A DNA stretch of 64,000 bases from Protopterus annectens (lineage: Eukaryota > Chordata > Ceratodontiformes > Protopteridae): NCBI RefSeq assembly GCF_019279795.1, contig NC_056745.1:512059006-512123005 (forward strand), read 5' to 3'. This document shows, piece by piece, positions 1-11,074 of this stretch (position 1 is the stretch's first letter; each line of letters begins with the position of its first letter). The notes beneath the pieces were generated by a model. The model saw only the letters and a program-made list of their open reading frames with translations. It did no database searches and was not told where the DNA came from. The position numbers and the translations under genes were made by a program.

Positions 1-19
1 AAATGGCAATGGAGTGACT

Positions 20-115
20 GAATACTGCAACAGCAAAAAAGAACATTACTGTTATGGTTAAGATCTTACACAACTGCACTAGGTCCTTCCTTATCACCGT
101 TTCAGTATTCATCAC
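20..115. repeat. Internal complementary region (ICR) of element A
   Basis: The segment has aatactgcaac, then gttatggttaagatcttacacaact, split as the complement of the right terminus, followed at 85-115 by sequence complementary to A's left end at 22761-22792. A block that complements both joined ends is what DIRS elements use as a splint to circularise their cDNA. The copy is diverged from those in B, C and F. Confidence 0.75.
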
Positions 116-124
116 GTGGGAGAT

Positions 125-610
125 TGCCAAAGCTACTTTATGGGATGGGAGAAAGGCAGAGGATCTCTTCACAAACCCATGAAGGATAGCACTGGCAAAT
201 CCTGTCCTGGCTCTTCAATGTCAAACTTGTAATGTTTAGTGAAAACGGATTGAGTAGCAGCTTCAAGGATGAAGCTAGTATCCAAATCTTTGAAGATCGC
301 TCCAGAAAAGGCTACTGCCCTCACAGAATGAGCTCGAACAGAAGCAGAAAGCAGTTTGCCATGAAAAGAACACAAAAATGGCCTCAGAAATCCAGGAGGA
401 GATGGTATGCTGGGAGATGGCCAAACCCAATGTCCTGGAATGAAAATGAAAAACTACGCATATTTAGGGAAAGCCCTCGTCTTATTCTTATACCACCAGT
501 GCTGTCTAGGTAGATCCAAGGTAAGAACCTTCTCACTAGCAGACTATGGAGAAGGAAAAAAGGACGGAAACTGCATAGATTAAGAAGCAACCCATGGACC
601 ACCTTGGGCA
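125..610 (-). pseudogene. Tyrosine recombinase C-terminal remnant, element A
   Basis: The minus-strand translation at 375-169 has the DIRS recombinase C-terminus: HSVR (catalytic His and second Arg; usually HSTR in other copies) about 38 residues before FTKHYKFD, which carries the nucleophilic Tyr. The usual block between them is shortened, losing the residues before FTKHY. Upstream, about 380-610, only fragments of the core-binding part remain and most of the N-terminal half is deleted. The protein would have integrated circular cDNA. This copy is dead. Confidence 0.7.
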
Positions 611-1252
611 TAAAAGGATTACTACACTGGAAGAACGAGAGACCCCTTGTTTTGTGCGAGAAGATACAGCTAATGAGGTAACTTGGTATTTCCCCTGACC
701 AAAGGCAAGAGAAAGGGGAACCAGTGCTGTCTGGGCCAAAAGGTAGTCCCTAACTAGATTCTGATTGGGGGGGGGGCACCCTTCCTGCTCATATGTAGGA
801 CCCTGGGAAGCAGAACAGAAGAATAAGCATATAGGATTCCTATCGAAAAGGACATGGCACCCACCTTGTAAGTCAGAGGACTTGGCATACAGAAGCAAGA
901 AAGATGCCTGTTCAGGAGGGAGGCAAAAAGATTCACTTAATACCCTACCAATGTACTATAAACAAATGTCTCTGTGAAGCATACGTTTATGAGGTTGTGT
1001 CCCAGATCTGTTCAAGGAGTCTGCCACAATTGTGTTCTGAAGGGGTGTAGACCACCTGGAAGTTGAACTGATAGTGGACAGCAAATACCAAGCAATGAAG
1101 GGCTAGTCTGGGAAGATAAGACCTTGTGCTTGTTGATGTACTACTGTGGGTGCTGGGTGTAAAGAATTTGTAAAGAGCCTGTAGACCACAGAATGAAAGA
1201 CCTCAAGAGCAAGAATGAGGGCCCTCATCTTTAATGTTGATTTGATCTAACC
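611..1252 (-). pseudogene. MT-like and RNase H remnants, element A
   Basis: At 936-754 the minus strand reads NLFASLLNRHL, matching the DLFASPQNRHL signature of the Dam-like domain in other copies here. The later YAFPP motif is changed to YAYSS, so the presumed catalytic loop is lost. From about 950 to 1250 the sequence follows the RNase H region of other copies, read on the minus strand, with several stops. The segment stops at the 3' end of a LINE at 1253 and the RNase H region resumes at 4911. A G-run of ten lies at 769-778, inside the MT region. Confidence 0.65.
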
Positions 1253-3640
1253 TCTTAGGTTCATACGTAGGTACTAGGCTATTGGCCCTATGGCCTATAT
1301 AAGCCTAGCCAAAAACATAACCTGGCTTTCGCCAATCAAGAAAATTATTTTCCTGTGCCCCCGTCGAGCAGAGCCACAGAAGTGATCCCCAGGATGAATT
1401 TCCTATCTCCCATCCAATCAAGATTCATCTTGAAAAGTGCTAATGAGAGGCTTTTTGTTTGATACAGATAGTTTGTTCCAAGGTATGGGAAGTCTCTGGG
1501 ACAGGAATCTATCCTTCCAGCATGTTCTGTTTATTGTGACAAGGTTTAGGTCCCAAGAGTGTAGCTAGAGAGGATTGGGATTTCTTTAAGTGGAGCATGT
1601 CCAACAGCTTTGGGTTTGACGCAGCTTTGTACGTTAGGCAGAGATCGCCTCCGAGTAGGCGATATGCGACAGAGTAAAGCTGGAGTTTTTTTTAGATGGT
1701 CTGAGTAGGGCATCTGAGGCCAGCAATCCTGTGGCACTTCTGTGGCCTTTCCAATTGTTGTAGATTTCTTGTGAGGTACATACCAAAAGGGGCGCTGTAT
1801 TCTACAATGGGGTCTACTGAATGAAGAGTAGAGGGGAACAATGACCTTTTTTTTTCGTGGATGAGAAACCTTTTGTGATTAGGTGTGCAACGTAGAAGGA
1901 TTTCCTGACTTCTGTGGTGATGTGATTATCAAAGGAGGGACTACTCTCCACCTGTGTCCCAAGGTCTCTCATCAAACTTTCGGTGTTAAGTAGACTACCG
2001 CCTATGTGGTAGTTCATGGGTACGGAGTTTTTACCAAAAGGGATGGCAATGCACTTTTTGGCACTGAGCTTGAGGCCATGGCTTTCACACCAGGCATCTG
2101 CCTCAGTGAGGCCATTTTGTAAGATGTCCACATGGCTAGGATTTTCGATTATGGCTCCTAGTTTGCAGTCATCTGCAAACTTCGCTAGCCAAAGACCTTC
2201 TGCGTTGGTCTGTACTTCAGAGAAGTAGATACCAAACAGGAGAGGACCCAGGACTGAACCCTGTGGTACTCCACTTGTCACTGGTCTGAAGTCAGATTTG
2301 GAGTCTGCTACTTTCACAGCGTGGGTTCTGTCAGTGAGTCAGTTGGCAACCCATCTTGTGACATAGGGATTTAAACATAGTTTAGTGAGTTTATGTATAA
2401 TTCCAGAGTGGGGGATGATGTTGAAAGCCTTGGAAAGACCTAGATAGGCTGTGAACACCACCTTACCCTCATCTACGGCTTTGATGACTGCTTCAAAGAA
2501 GTCTCTCAGGTTTAGGAAACATGATCTGCCTTTTACAAACCCGAACTGGGTGGGGTTCAGAGTTTGGAAATTAGCAATGTCATTGTTTATAAGTTCCATG
2601 ACGATACATTCCATAGCCTTGCAGACCAGGCTTGTCAGGCTAATGGGACAGTAGTTCCCAGGGTCCATGGTGGCTCCCCCTTTGTGGAGTGGGATAACAG
2701 TCGGTGTGCCATTCAGTGGGCACAAAGCCTGAGGTGAGGCTATGATTGAACATGGTACTTAGGTGGGGTGTCAGTTCGTTCTGTAGCTTGTGTAGAACGC
2801 AGCCTGGTCTGTTGTCAGGTCTCATGGATGCTGTGTTCTTGGCTTTGGAGAGTGTGGTTTTTACCTGTGCAGCCGTGATTACAGGAACTTTGCATTCTTC
2901 CGGTACAGACATGGGCCCTTTAGGGGGTGAAAGGGGGGTAAAGATAACACTGAACCTATCTGCCTGGATGCTGGTAATATCAGTTGGGTCTGTATATTTG
3001 GTGCCATTGTGCTGCAACTCAGAGCAGATCTGAGTGTTGAATTAGTGGCGATTTTGTTTTAGTAATTAGCTTTGGAGGATTTTGTGAGGGATCCCAGCTT
3101 CTCACTGCGGCTGACCAGGGAATTCCTCCAATCATGGGATTTTACTCTTTTGCAACAGTTTCTTTCTTCTGTTCTAGAGATTGTTTATGGCAGGGGACCA
3201 CCAGATTGGCTTCAATTTTTTTGGAGGATAGCATCTTGGTTCTGTTAGGGATTGCACGATCCATGCACTCCTGCAAGTGCTTATAAAGTGCATTTGTGTA
3301 GGATTCAGTCATACCTTTATTGTCCGTCTGCATGGGTGTTGTGAAGTTTGCCACTTCTGTGTTGAGCGTGAAGTTGGCTTTGGAAAATTCTTTACAGTGG
3401 TTTCCCTAATGAGGAGTGGGGGTGGGATGTGGATGTTTAAGGTGATTAAGTTTGTGGTCGGATCTGACCAACGAGGAATTGACCATGTTGGTAATGACCA
3501 GGTCTAGGATACTGCTGCCCCTGGTGAAGATGTGGATAAGTTGATCCAAGGCATTGGAATTTATGAATTCCAGAAAACGCTGAGCAAAAGAGTTGGTACA
3601 CGAGTAGTTTTCCCAGTTAATGGTGGGGTAGTTGAAAAAT
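1253..3640 (-). pseudogene. CR1-like LINE copy 1: RT and end of endonuclease
   Basis: A non-LTR retrotransposon ORF2 on the minus strand, inserted in element A's RNase H. From upstream: end of an APE endonuclease (3640-3406, with ILDLVITN and SDHK), linker, then RT (about 3000-1814). The RT shows NYCPISLTSLV, SGVPQGSVLGPLLF and FADD with both Asp intact at about 2175. The first catalytic motif, AYLDLTKAFD in the sister copies, reads AYLGLSKAFN, so that Asp is lost. The 3' end at about 1253-1290 carries the conserved tail sequence also seen at 24725 and 51893. Family: the jockey/CR1 group, judged from motif order; CR1 versus L2 or Rex cannot be settled here. Confidence 0.85.
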
Positions 3641-3880
3641 ACAGTTGTGTACACTTACCATAAATGTAGATGTTAGAGTGTATTCACTGTTGCAGTCATC
3701 ACATTTGGGTTATCTGCTTGCAGTAGCCCTCAGTCGGCCTGATTATCAAAGTCTTGGGTCCTGCGTCAGTTGCTGTCTCATCTTCTGTGATGTCAGGTTG
3801 TCAGGGGTATAAAGCATGCAGCCGATGCCATTACATCAGTTTTTCTTACCCCAGATGTCAGGTGCCCCCCTAATGGGAAG
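3641..3880. repeat. Right ITR of the family-2 fragment
   Basis: It starts tacagttgtgtacacttacc, the same terminus as at 52322 and 55215, and continues through cattacatcag and cttaccccagatgtcagg. A TATA-like box (tataaag, about 3808-3814) sits after a degraded CRE (tgatgtca), on the plus strand, pointing into the element. Confidence 0.8.
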
Positions 3881-4005
3881 CAATTAAATATATATATAGA
3901 AGGTTATACCTCCAACAAAAAAGCAAATACACCAAAAAGCTTTTAAGCATAGTAAAGGAGAGTAGAGGTATAGCCAAATGAAGTCAGGGGGCTGGAGGGA
4001 GGGTA

Positions 4006-4096
4006 ACCAGGACTGCAACAGTGAATACACTCGAACATCCACATTTATGGCAAGTGCACACAACTGTAATATGTTTCTGCAGTCATCACATTTGGG
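4006..4096. repeat. ICR of the family-2 fragment
   Basis: The order is ccaggactgcaacagtgaatacactcg, split by the complement of the right end (gtgcacacaactgta) and then a shortened complement of the left end (atgtttctgcagtcatcac). About 14 bp of the usual left-end complement is missing after atgtt. Confidence 0.75.
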
Positions 4097-4099
4097 CAC

Positions 4100-4486
4100 A
4101 TTCCCAAAGCTAAGGATGGGAGGAGGAATTTAGACAGCATTAGGACCAGCTATAAGGCCCTGCAAGACTGCAGTGGCAAAGCCAGCTCTGGCTTTAGAGA
4201 AAATTGGCAAATGGTAATGCTTGGTGTAAGTATGTACAGAACTCCAGGTAGCAGCTTCTAGGATGTCCCTGGTAGGGACACCTCTGAGAAAGGCTGTAGA
4301 GGTAAATGCAGCCCTGGTTGAATGGGGTCTAATCCCCTAAGGGATAGGTTTTCCATGGTGCTTATAGCAGAAATGAATGCAATGGCCTATCCATTTAGAA
4401 ATGGTTCGCTTTGAAATAGCCTTCCCCTCTGCCCCTGCATCAAATGCCACCAGCAGTTGTTCAGATTTCCTTTGAAGGACATCCTC
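4100..4486 (-). pseudogene. Tyrosine recombinase C-terminal remnant
   Basis: Read on the minus strand this matches the recombinase tail of L at 55716-56060: the stretch preceding the HSTR box, the DILEAATW block and the TKHYHLP box with the catalytic Tyr. The upstream break at 4486 comes just after the KSEQLLV segment, so the core-binding domain and first catalytic Arg are absent. Stops are present. Confidence 0.7.
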
Positions 4487-4910
4487 CCATTATTAGGGTG
4501 TTAGGTTGTACCCTAATATTTCCCAGTGTATCAAGAAATGAGGAGTGGGAATCCTGGGGCATGGTGGGGGATCTGTTGCAAGCTACAATCTGGATTGCAG
4601 TCTTGCCCAGAGTTGCACTTGGATAATCTCGGATGCATTATGCTGAGCAACTAACCTGGAGGTGTGGATATCTTTAATGAATATGGACAAGCCTCCACCT
4701 TTAGGGCTTAAGTACAGGTTAGGTGGCCGAAAGGTGCGGTATGAATTATAGCCTGGTAATGCAGGGGAACTCTGGAACCTTGAACCAAGTCTCTGTCACT
4801 GCAAAGATATCAATGTTTGCCATTTTAAGGAGTGCCTCGAGTGAGTGCATTTTGAGGTTTAGACTTCAGACTTCTAGCATTGAGTGCCCTGAAGAAGGGC
4901 CATGAATCCT
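4487..4910 (-). pseudogene. CR1-like LINE copy 1: N-terminal endonuclease
   Basis: The minus strand encodes the start of an APE-type endonuclease in broken frames: ALNARSLKSK, then NIDIFAVTETWFK (catalytic Glu of the TETW motif kept), then KGGGLSIFIKD. These are standard CR1/jockey endonuclease landmarks. The block ends at the MGD of MGDFN, continued at 3640 after the DIRS fragment. The LINE is 5'-truncated near the beginning of ORF2; element A sequence resumes at about 4911. Confidence 0.82.
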
Positions 4911-6082
4911 AAGCCTTCAGATTGCTGAAGAGGCTCCCTACCCCAGATAATAAGAGTCTGAACAGCTCTTGAGCATGGGGTAGGAATATGGAAAGACAGG
5001 AATGGTTTGAGGGAGATTTGTCAAATCCACCAATGAAACAAGTTGAAAGAGGCAGTAAAAGAATCAAACTTCAGACAGTAGCAATGTTGAAGCCAGTCTT
5101 TAGGTACCACTGAAGCCTCCTCATATGAAGCTTGGTCAAGGAAAGCATGGGAATAGTAGATGCCGTGAACTGACAAGGCTCTACAATTTTGCAGGAATGA
5201 GAAGAGAGGAGGTAGAGACTGGTAGTAGTTTGTCAGAGAGAGATCCTTTGGTAAGAAAAGCCAGCACTAGAATGGTTTGGATTCTGCAACCCAAAAAAAT
5301 GTGATCTTGGAAATGAGTCAGAATTAACTTGGAGATTGATAGCAAATCCCAGACTGCACAGGAATATGGTTAAGTGCAGATCCTGAAGAAACCTGGACTG
5401 AGGGGGGAACAAGAAGGTCGTCATCCAAATATGGGAATATCTGAATAAGCCTAAAGCCTGCAAAAGGCTAGGACAGTGGCCAGGCATTTGGTAAACACCC
5501 ATGGAGCAATAGAAAGACCAAAGGGCAAAGTAAAGAACTAAAAATGAGAGGAAGAAGAAAGAAATGTAAAAACTTGGGAGAGGTTGAATGGAAATACGAA
5601 GACAGTCACGCCAGGTCTAGGGAGATCAGAAAGGCCTGTGGGATTAGAGGAAAATCTGGAGGGAAACATCCAGAAAGGAGGAAAAAAAGAATTGATAGGG
5701 GAGAGATCTAAGACAGGTCTCCATGGCCCCTCTTTTCTGGGAACAGAAAACATCTGAGCAAAACCCATTCTGAGACTCTGAAAAGGGTTGATTGTACCCT
5801 GATCTACTAGTTCCTGTAGAATCTCAGAAAAATGAGGAAGTTGGCATGGAGGAGGGGAAAACAACTTTTTTGGGGGGAGGGTGGGGGTGAGATTTCCACA
5901 CCATAAAACAGTGAGAGAACGGACAGAACAAGAGTCTGAAGTAACCTGTTGCCAGACAGGGAAAGTCCAAGACATAGGGGAACCTGGGATGAAGATAGGA
6001 AAAAAATGTCAGATGAAGGCAGATTTATCCTGAAAAGGAGGCTTTTGAGCTTTAGAAGTCTGGGTGGGTTTATCAGAAAACA
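4911..6082 (-). pseudogene. RNase H to RT segment, element A
   Basis: This continues element A upstream of the LINE. At 5975-5538 the minus strand encodes the RT N-terminal part: LPHFSEILQELVDQGTI, then FSVPRKEGPWRPVLDLSPIN, a recognisable RT motif A/B approach, then a decayed RYLRF-equivalent. The catalytic Asp-Asp motif region near 5430 reads PYLDD-like (ccaaatatgggaa) but is frameshifted. About 4911-5120 covers the RNase H start (MRKLQWYL equivalent at about 5110). The segment ends at the right end of element B. Confidence 0.72.
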
Positions 6083-6262
6083 TAGTGGTGTAAAATCTTA
6101 CCATAACCATAGATGTCCTCCTCTTCCATGTAGCAGTATTCTTAGTGTGGGATTCCCTACCTCAGGCGACCCCGTCAGCTCCTATACAAAAGCTTAAGCC
6201 TAGTTGCTGTAGGTGCGTGGGATGCCACACGGAGGGCCATAAACCAGACACCTTAAATGTGA
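6083..6262. repeat. Right ITR of element B
   Basis: It begins tagtggtgtaaaatcttacc and is inverted relative to 11205-11366, sharing the block ending ccttaaatgtga. Homology to the left ITR stops near 6262. The flank on the minus strand after the right end is ATGTTTTCTG. Confidence 0.85.
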
Positions 6263-6357
6263 AGTCTGGCTAGTCTGCTCTTGGTGAAGGGTACAGCTTC
6301 CTAGTGCCCAAGAGCTATATCCATACTCCAAACTTAATCCAGGGGGTTGGAGAGAGG

Positions 6358-6466
6358 GAAGGAATACTGCAACATGGAAGAGAAGGGCATCTATGGTTAT
6401 GGTAAGGTTTTACACAACTATTCTGTATCCTATTTCTATGTTGCAGTATTCTTAGTGTGGGAGAGT
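6358..6466. repeat. ICR of element B
   Basis: aatactgcaacatggaagag leads through the complement of the right end (ggttatggtaaggttttacacaact), then attctgtatcctatttc and gcagtattcttagtgtggg, the complement of the left end. So one continuous stretch complements both termini as they would be joined in a circle. The joint, acacaact-attc-tgtatcc, is where recombination would take place. Confidence 0.88.
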
Positions 6467-7500
6467 GCCACAGCTTAGAGGGAAGGGTGGAGGTAAACGT
6501 GGAAGATTCCAGAAATGCCTGCAGGATTGCTCTAGCAAAGCTTGGCCTGGCAACTTGGTCCAGTTTGTAGTGTTTGAAGGTGTGAATAGTGGACCAAGTG
6601 GATGCTTCCATAATGGATGCTGTGTCCAGCCTTTTGAGGAAGGCTTTGGAAGTAGCCATGCCTCTGGTGGAGTGAGCTCTCAACCCACGGAGTAAGTGCT
6701 CGTCATGATGCGAGTAGCAGAAGGAAATGGATTTTCTGATCCAACGCAAAATAGTTTGAGACTGGGATGGAAGGAGACAAATAGTTGGCTATATTTTCTG
6801 AAGGGCTTAGTTTTGTCTAGGTAGAATTTAAGTTGTCTGTGTACATCCAGGGAATGGAAAATCCTCTCACTAGTGTTACCTGGAGAGGTGAAGGTAGGTG
6901 AAGAGATTGATTTAAGGACAGTTTGTGGAATACTTTGGCCATGAAGGAATTGTTAGCGCACAAGGTCACCATATCCTTGTGGAAGATTGTGTAGGGGGGC
7001 AGGTCATGACAGCCTGTAACTGACATTCTCCTAGCAGAGGTAATGGCAACCAACAGTAGTCTTCCGTGAACACAGTTGTAAAGCAGCATCACAAGCTGGT
7101 TTAAAGGGGACCAGTGTTAGTTTTTCCAGGACAAAGTTGAGGTACCAGGGTGGTGGGATGGGTTTTCTAGGTGGTCTGATGTGAAAAGTTTTACATCCAG
7201 CCTGGATAGCAAAGGGGGGGTCCTAGAGGCAGGCAAGATGAAATGGCTGAAAGGTGGATTTTTATTGAAGAGTAAGAAAGGCCATCCTTAATGAGTTCAC
7301 ACAAGCAAAGACTAGGGAAGGGTCTGCTTGGTTGTGGTCCCTGTCTTTATGTAGACACCATTTGGAAAAACTTTCCCATTTTTGATAAATATGATTTCAT
7401 AGTAGGTTTCCAAGCCTCCCTCAGGACTGAAAGCATGTCCTCTGAGTAGAGGTGTCTAAAAGGGATTAGAAGTTTATCACCCAAAGTGTTAGTCCCGACA
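6467..7500 (-). pseudogene. Tyrosine recombinase, element B
   Basis: Integrase of the DIRS type, which joins circular cDNA to a target without duplicating it. The minus strand at 7500-7350 starts with LLIPFRHLYSEDMLSVLREA, the N-terminal core-binding part. ITSARRMSVTG at about 7040 holds the first catalytic Arg. LRAHSTRGMATSKAFLK at about 6680 holds the His and second Arg, and TFKHYKLDQ at about 6570 the Tyr nucleophile. One residue is missing in the usual TFTKHY. The frame breaks several times (around 6780-6820 and 7100-7340). All catalytic boxes are visible, but not in one open frame. Confidence 0.82.
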
Positions 7501-7599
7501 TCTGCTGGTGATGATGAATTAGAGTTCCCTTTTGTTGTGTGAGAAGGTCCACCTTGTGGGGTAACTTGTGGTGATTGCCCTTGGCTAATGAGACAATTA

Positions 7600-7880
7600 G
7601 GGGGAACCAGTGTTACCCTGGCCAGTAGGGAGTCACCAGCAACATTTTTGGTTTGTCCTTCCTGATTTTCAGTAGGACCTTTTGGATTAGTGGGAAGGGG
7701 GAAAAGCATATAGAAACTGTCCCTTCCATGGAATGCTGAAGGCATCTACTCTCCAGGCAAGTGGAGAGTGATCCTTGGTGCAGAACTTATTCAAATGTCT
7801 GTTCTGGGGGGAGGCAAACAGATCCATTTGAGTGCCCCACCGGTGGACATGTCTAGAAAGGTCTCTGCTCAAAATCCACT
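7600..7880 (-). pseudogene. Dam-methyltransferase-like domain, element B
   Basis: Between RNase H and recombinase the minus strand reads QMDLFASPQNRHLNKFC, then AWRVDAF, then LYAFPPSH, then a frameshift and VTLVPP. This pattern (DLFAS..N, an xPP loop, a hydrophobic strand before TP.W) resembles phage Dam N6-adenine methyltransferases, where the loop is NPPY. DIRS1-type elements are known to carry such a domain. Activity is unproven; the loop here is FPP rather than D/N-PPY. Confidence 0.65.
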
Positions 7881-8341
7881 CGTGCTGCAGAGAGGATGGT
7901 TTCCTGAGAGGGGATGTATGAGAACTGCAGGGACAAGTTGTGCCTGGAGGTGAGGTCCCAAATTTGTAAACTTATCCTGCAAAGAAAGTAAGCTCTGATC
8001 CCTCCTTGTTTACTGAGATACCACACAACTGTGGTGTTGCCTGTGAATATTTGAAGGGGACCTGGTTGGAGAATAGGAAGAAAAGCCTCCACGGCCAGAA
8101 GAACTGCAGTCATTTCCCTTACATTGATATGCTTCTTTTGAAGGGTAGGATTCCATGTCTCCTGTACCCTGAACCTTTGCAGGCGGCTCCCCACCCTAGG
8201 TCGGATGCATTTGAGTGCATGAATTGGCTTGGGGAGGGGATTTGGAGGGGTAGTCCCAGGTTGTGAAGAATTTGTTGAATCCACCACCTTAGTTCTGTTT
8301 TGAGGCACGGAAGAATTGGAGTGTTGGTGTTGTGACCACAC
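7853..8341 (-). pseudogene. RNase H domain, element B
   Basis: A 162-codon open stretch. It has REMTAVLLAVEAF with the catalytic Glu, then IFTGNTTVVWYLSKQGG where other copies have TDNTTVVWYLNKQGG. The catalytic Asp has thus become Gly-Asn, and activity should be lost. The preceding Asp of the TDASxSGWGA box is in a different frame upstream. The domain would degrade the RNA strand after reverse transcription. It ends in the linker to the MT-like domain. Confidence 0.82.
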
Positions 8342-8346
8342 TTTTT

Positions 8347-8449
8347 TTAAGGTACCACTGGAACTTCCGCATGTGCATTCTTGCTAAGGGAAACATAGGA
8401 ATGGTGGCTGCTATTAGCCCCAGGAGTTAAAGGAATTGCCATGCAGATA

Positions 8450-8488
<39 letters not shown>

Positions 8489-9300
8489 GGGGGGGGGGTT
8501 AGTAAAAGGTTTTGGATGCGACTGGAGAGGGACAGGACTTGGGTCTTGGAAAAGCCCAGAACAGGTCTGTCCTGATCCTGCAGCCCAGAAAGATTCTGTA
8601 TTGCTGCAGGAGTAAGGAGAATTTGTTTAAGATGAGGGTGAAGCCCAGGTTTTGTAGAGGGGAGGTGGTCTTTTGGATCTGCTAGAAGGAGATGTCTAGG
8701 TACAAATAGATTCAGATACCTTGGGTCCTGCAGTACGCAACGGATGGGGCTAGGCATTTTGTGATTACCCTGGGTGCAGTAGACAAACCAAAGGGCAAGG
8801 CTGTAAACTGAAAATGAGAGCAGGCTCCAGTAAAATGCAAGTATTTTTTGTTGAAGGGTTTTATGGGGATATGGAAATAAGCCTCCTTTAGATCTAGTGT
8901 GGCTATGAAGGCTTGGGCTGGGCTTAAAGGGAGACTAGTTTAAAGAGATAACCTTCTGAATGATGGAACTTATAGGATAGATCTAGTATAGGTCTCCAAA
9001 GCTCATCTTTTTTGGAGGGCCACAAAATCTAGAGTAAAACCTTTTTCCTTCCTGCCCTGGGGGAACAGGTTCTATTGCTCCTAATCTTTGCAGGTATAGT
9101 AGAATGTGAAGAAATAGGTGGATTTGATTTTTGGGTGGAAAAGGGATGGGGTTTTCCTTCCAAGAAAGTACTTATCCATTTTGACTGAAGTACCCATTGG
9201 TCTGATGTGATGTTTTTTCCAAAAGGGGAGACAGTGAAGGAGACTGGCTGACAAAGGTAGATGGGCAAGGTCATGCATTGTTGGGTGCATTTCTATCCTG
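8347..9300 (-). pseudogene. Reverse transcriptase, element B
   Basis: The minus strand matches the DIRS/gypsy-type RT. The frames shift: N-terminal QWVLQSKWISTFLEGK at about 9180, the TRTKGFTLDF-like segment near 9030, LKEAYFHIPIK near 8890, and FGLS near 8790. The catalytic motif at about 8710 reads YLDI in place of YLDD, so the second metal-binding Asp is gone. A (GT)17 repeat followed by a 13-G run at 8452-8498 interrupts the RT/RNase H junction. Nonfunctional. Confidence 0.8.
8452..8498. repeat. (GT)n microsatellite followed by a G run
   Basis: About 17 GT units (8452-8485) pass directly into 13 G residues. It sits in the decayed RT/RNase H junction of element B; the other family-1 copies do not have it there. 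Confidence 0.9.
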
Positions 9301-9479
9301 AAAAGGCTGTCTTGGGGTTGGTTGAGAGGTAGCAGGTCTGGGAGTAGGTTTGCCTTCTGGTTCCTCTCCTGTGCCTGGTAGAAGAGGGAGTGCCAGAGGA
9401 AGGAGTTCTCCTGACAAACATTTTTGCAAGATAATTCCTGTAACACTTAGAAATAAGAGACAAGTAAATGTTTGATGTC

Positions 9480-11074
9480 CTACAGCTCCTTACTATTCAC
9501 AAGCAGGTTTTTAAAAAGCTCTGCAGATTGTTTTCGAAACAAAATGTTATGGTCTAATGGGGTATCCACAATTTTAGTTTTGAAGTCCTCAGGGAGTGGT
9601 TTTAGGCGAAGGCAAGAACATCTGTGGAGAAATGAAGCAGAAGCTGCTGACCTAGCAGAGGCCTCTGCAGCATCATAACTGCACCTAATGAAATGTCTGG
9701 CTACCTGTGAAGCCAAAGACAGTTTAGATCCTATCTCAGATTTAGTAGGGCAGTCAGGGGTGGCCAGCCAGGAGACTGAAGGCTTGGGAAATACGGTCCA
9801 AGGCATGTGTTACCATGTGCCTGGTAATTGATAACATGGGAGGCCAGGGTGGATATGTACACTTTTTTCCCAATCCTGTCCATGCGTTGGCTATCCTTCT
9901 CAGTTGGCAGAAGAAATCCTGAAGGAAGTAGTCTGGATTGCTTGTCAGGAGAGACCAGAATTACTGCAGGGTCTGCCAGGGGGGTTAACTACGAATTTTT
10001 GCTCATCAGGCACTTTAAAAATCCTGTTCCGTCTCTTAGGTGGAGGTGGCTGAGAGTCTGGATTCTTGGATGCAGAGGTGAAAGCATCAAGACAGGCAGG
10101 TAAGACAGGTGGGATGGCTGATGGGGAGGGCGATTCCACTTGGAGTAAAAAATACCTCATCTGGGTGTCAGTCATCTGGGTAGTGTCCCATTTGTAGTAT
10201 TCTTTCATTTTAGTAATCGTTTCACCAAAGGTAACATCCTCTGGTGGGGAGTCCTCTTCGATGGATTCCTCATCTGGGGAATAGCATTCCAAAGGAGAGG
10301 CAATCTGTGAAGCATAAGACATGGACTCTTCAGAAGATGAGTAGTAAGGTTCTAGATCCTCCTCCTCCTTCTTGGGTAGTAGGCATGGTGAGAGAAGTGG
10401 CAGAGGCAGGCTTAGAACTAAGCACTGGAATAGTGGAGGGGGAAGAGGTTGTGGGTCTAAGAGCCATAAAAGCCTGCAAAGAATTAGTAAATGATTGCCA
10501 GTCTGGGACTCCTTCAGGGGTTGGAGTAAAGTGTTTGTTTTTTTGTTTCCGCTTAGAAGGCGCAGGTCTGGGAGAAGCCCTAGGTTCTGGTGCCTGAGCT
10601 TCAGGAAATGGCATCTGTCGGTCATCTAACTGATTCTGGTTCCCCCTCGACATCAGTAGGGACCAACATCTGTGCTCTGTGGACACGCAGGCCGTTACTT
10701 CTGAAGCGGCTTCCTCGGTGGGAGCCAAAGTAGAGGATTCAATCGGACATCCTTTAACCCTTAAATCGGAAGCTGGAGAGGCGTCCGATGGAGAGGCAAC
10801 AAAGGTAGGCCTGGAAACTTTGGTCTTCTTCCATGGTGGTTCAGTCGGAACAGACTATTCGGGATCCATCCTAAGCTCAATCTTTTTGAGTCATTGCTTC
10901 TCTAAATATAAGTTGAGGGCGGCCAGATGGCTACAAAGGGTCGTCGGAACAAAAGACTGGCAAATTGAACAAGCAGTATGATAGTGTTCCTTCCCTAAAC
11001 AAAAGATGCAATGGTCGTGCGTATCTTTATGCAGTATGACGCCCGCAATGGCATTTGCCCTTCTTAGCTGACAT
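9480..11074 (-). pseudogene. Gag, element B
   Basis: Start ATG at 11074 in the context CCGATGTCAG, shared with D, F and L. The N-terminus MSAKKGKCHCG is followed by a frameshift and then a canonical zinc knuckle at 10960-11010: CIFC, LGKE, H, YHTA, C, with a further SIC. A proline- and serine-rich middle (10728-10330) includes an acidic patch, SSSEESMSYAS and EESIEEDSPPEDVTFGET (about 10330-10210). The conserved C-terminal half (about 10000-9480) has the SYDAAEASARSAAS and LDHNILFRKQSAELFKN blocks. Its role by family is coat or nucleic-acid binding. Two frameshifts at least. Confidence 0.8.

Larger units (their letters stand above)
3641..4486 (-). mobile_element. Family-2 DIRS 3' fragment inserted in LINE copy 1
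   Basis: An 846-bp fragment of the same DIRS family as K, L and M. It holds a full right ITR (3641-3880), spacer, ICR (4006-4096) and the recombinase C-terminus (4100-4486), then stops abruptly. It lies between two parts of the LINE endonuclease: codons up to the GD of GDFN are at about 4487 and the FN-Y-P-T codons at about 3635. So it entered, or was cut down within, the GDFN catalytic motif. Being 5'-truncated is unusual for recombinase-mediated insertion and suggests a later deletion. Confidence 0.85.

Noticed and set aside
765..977. Plus-strand open frames opposite the DIRS genes (also 10244-10597, 21395-21658, 42958-43389)
   Set aside because: They mirror conserved minus-strand domains and carry no motifs of their own.
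1253..4910. Target-site duplication around LINE copy 1
   Set aside because: The flanks (tctaacctcttagg and tcctaagcc) share too little to call a duplication, given the age of the copy.
6083..6262. Long terminal repeats of an LTR retrotransposon
   Set aside because: The termini are inverted, not direct, there is an ICR, and the integrase is a tyrosine recombinase rather than a DDE enzyme.
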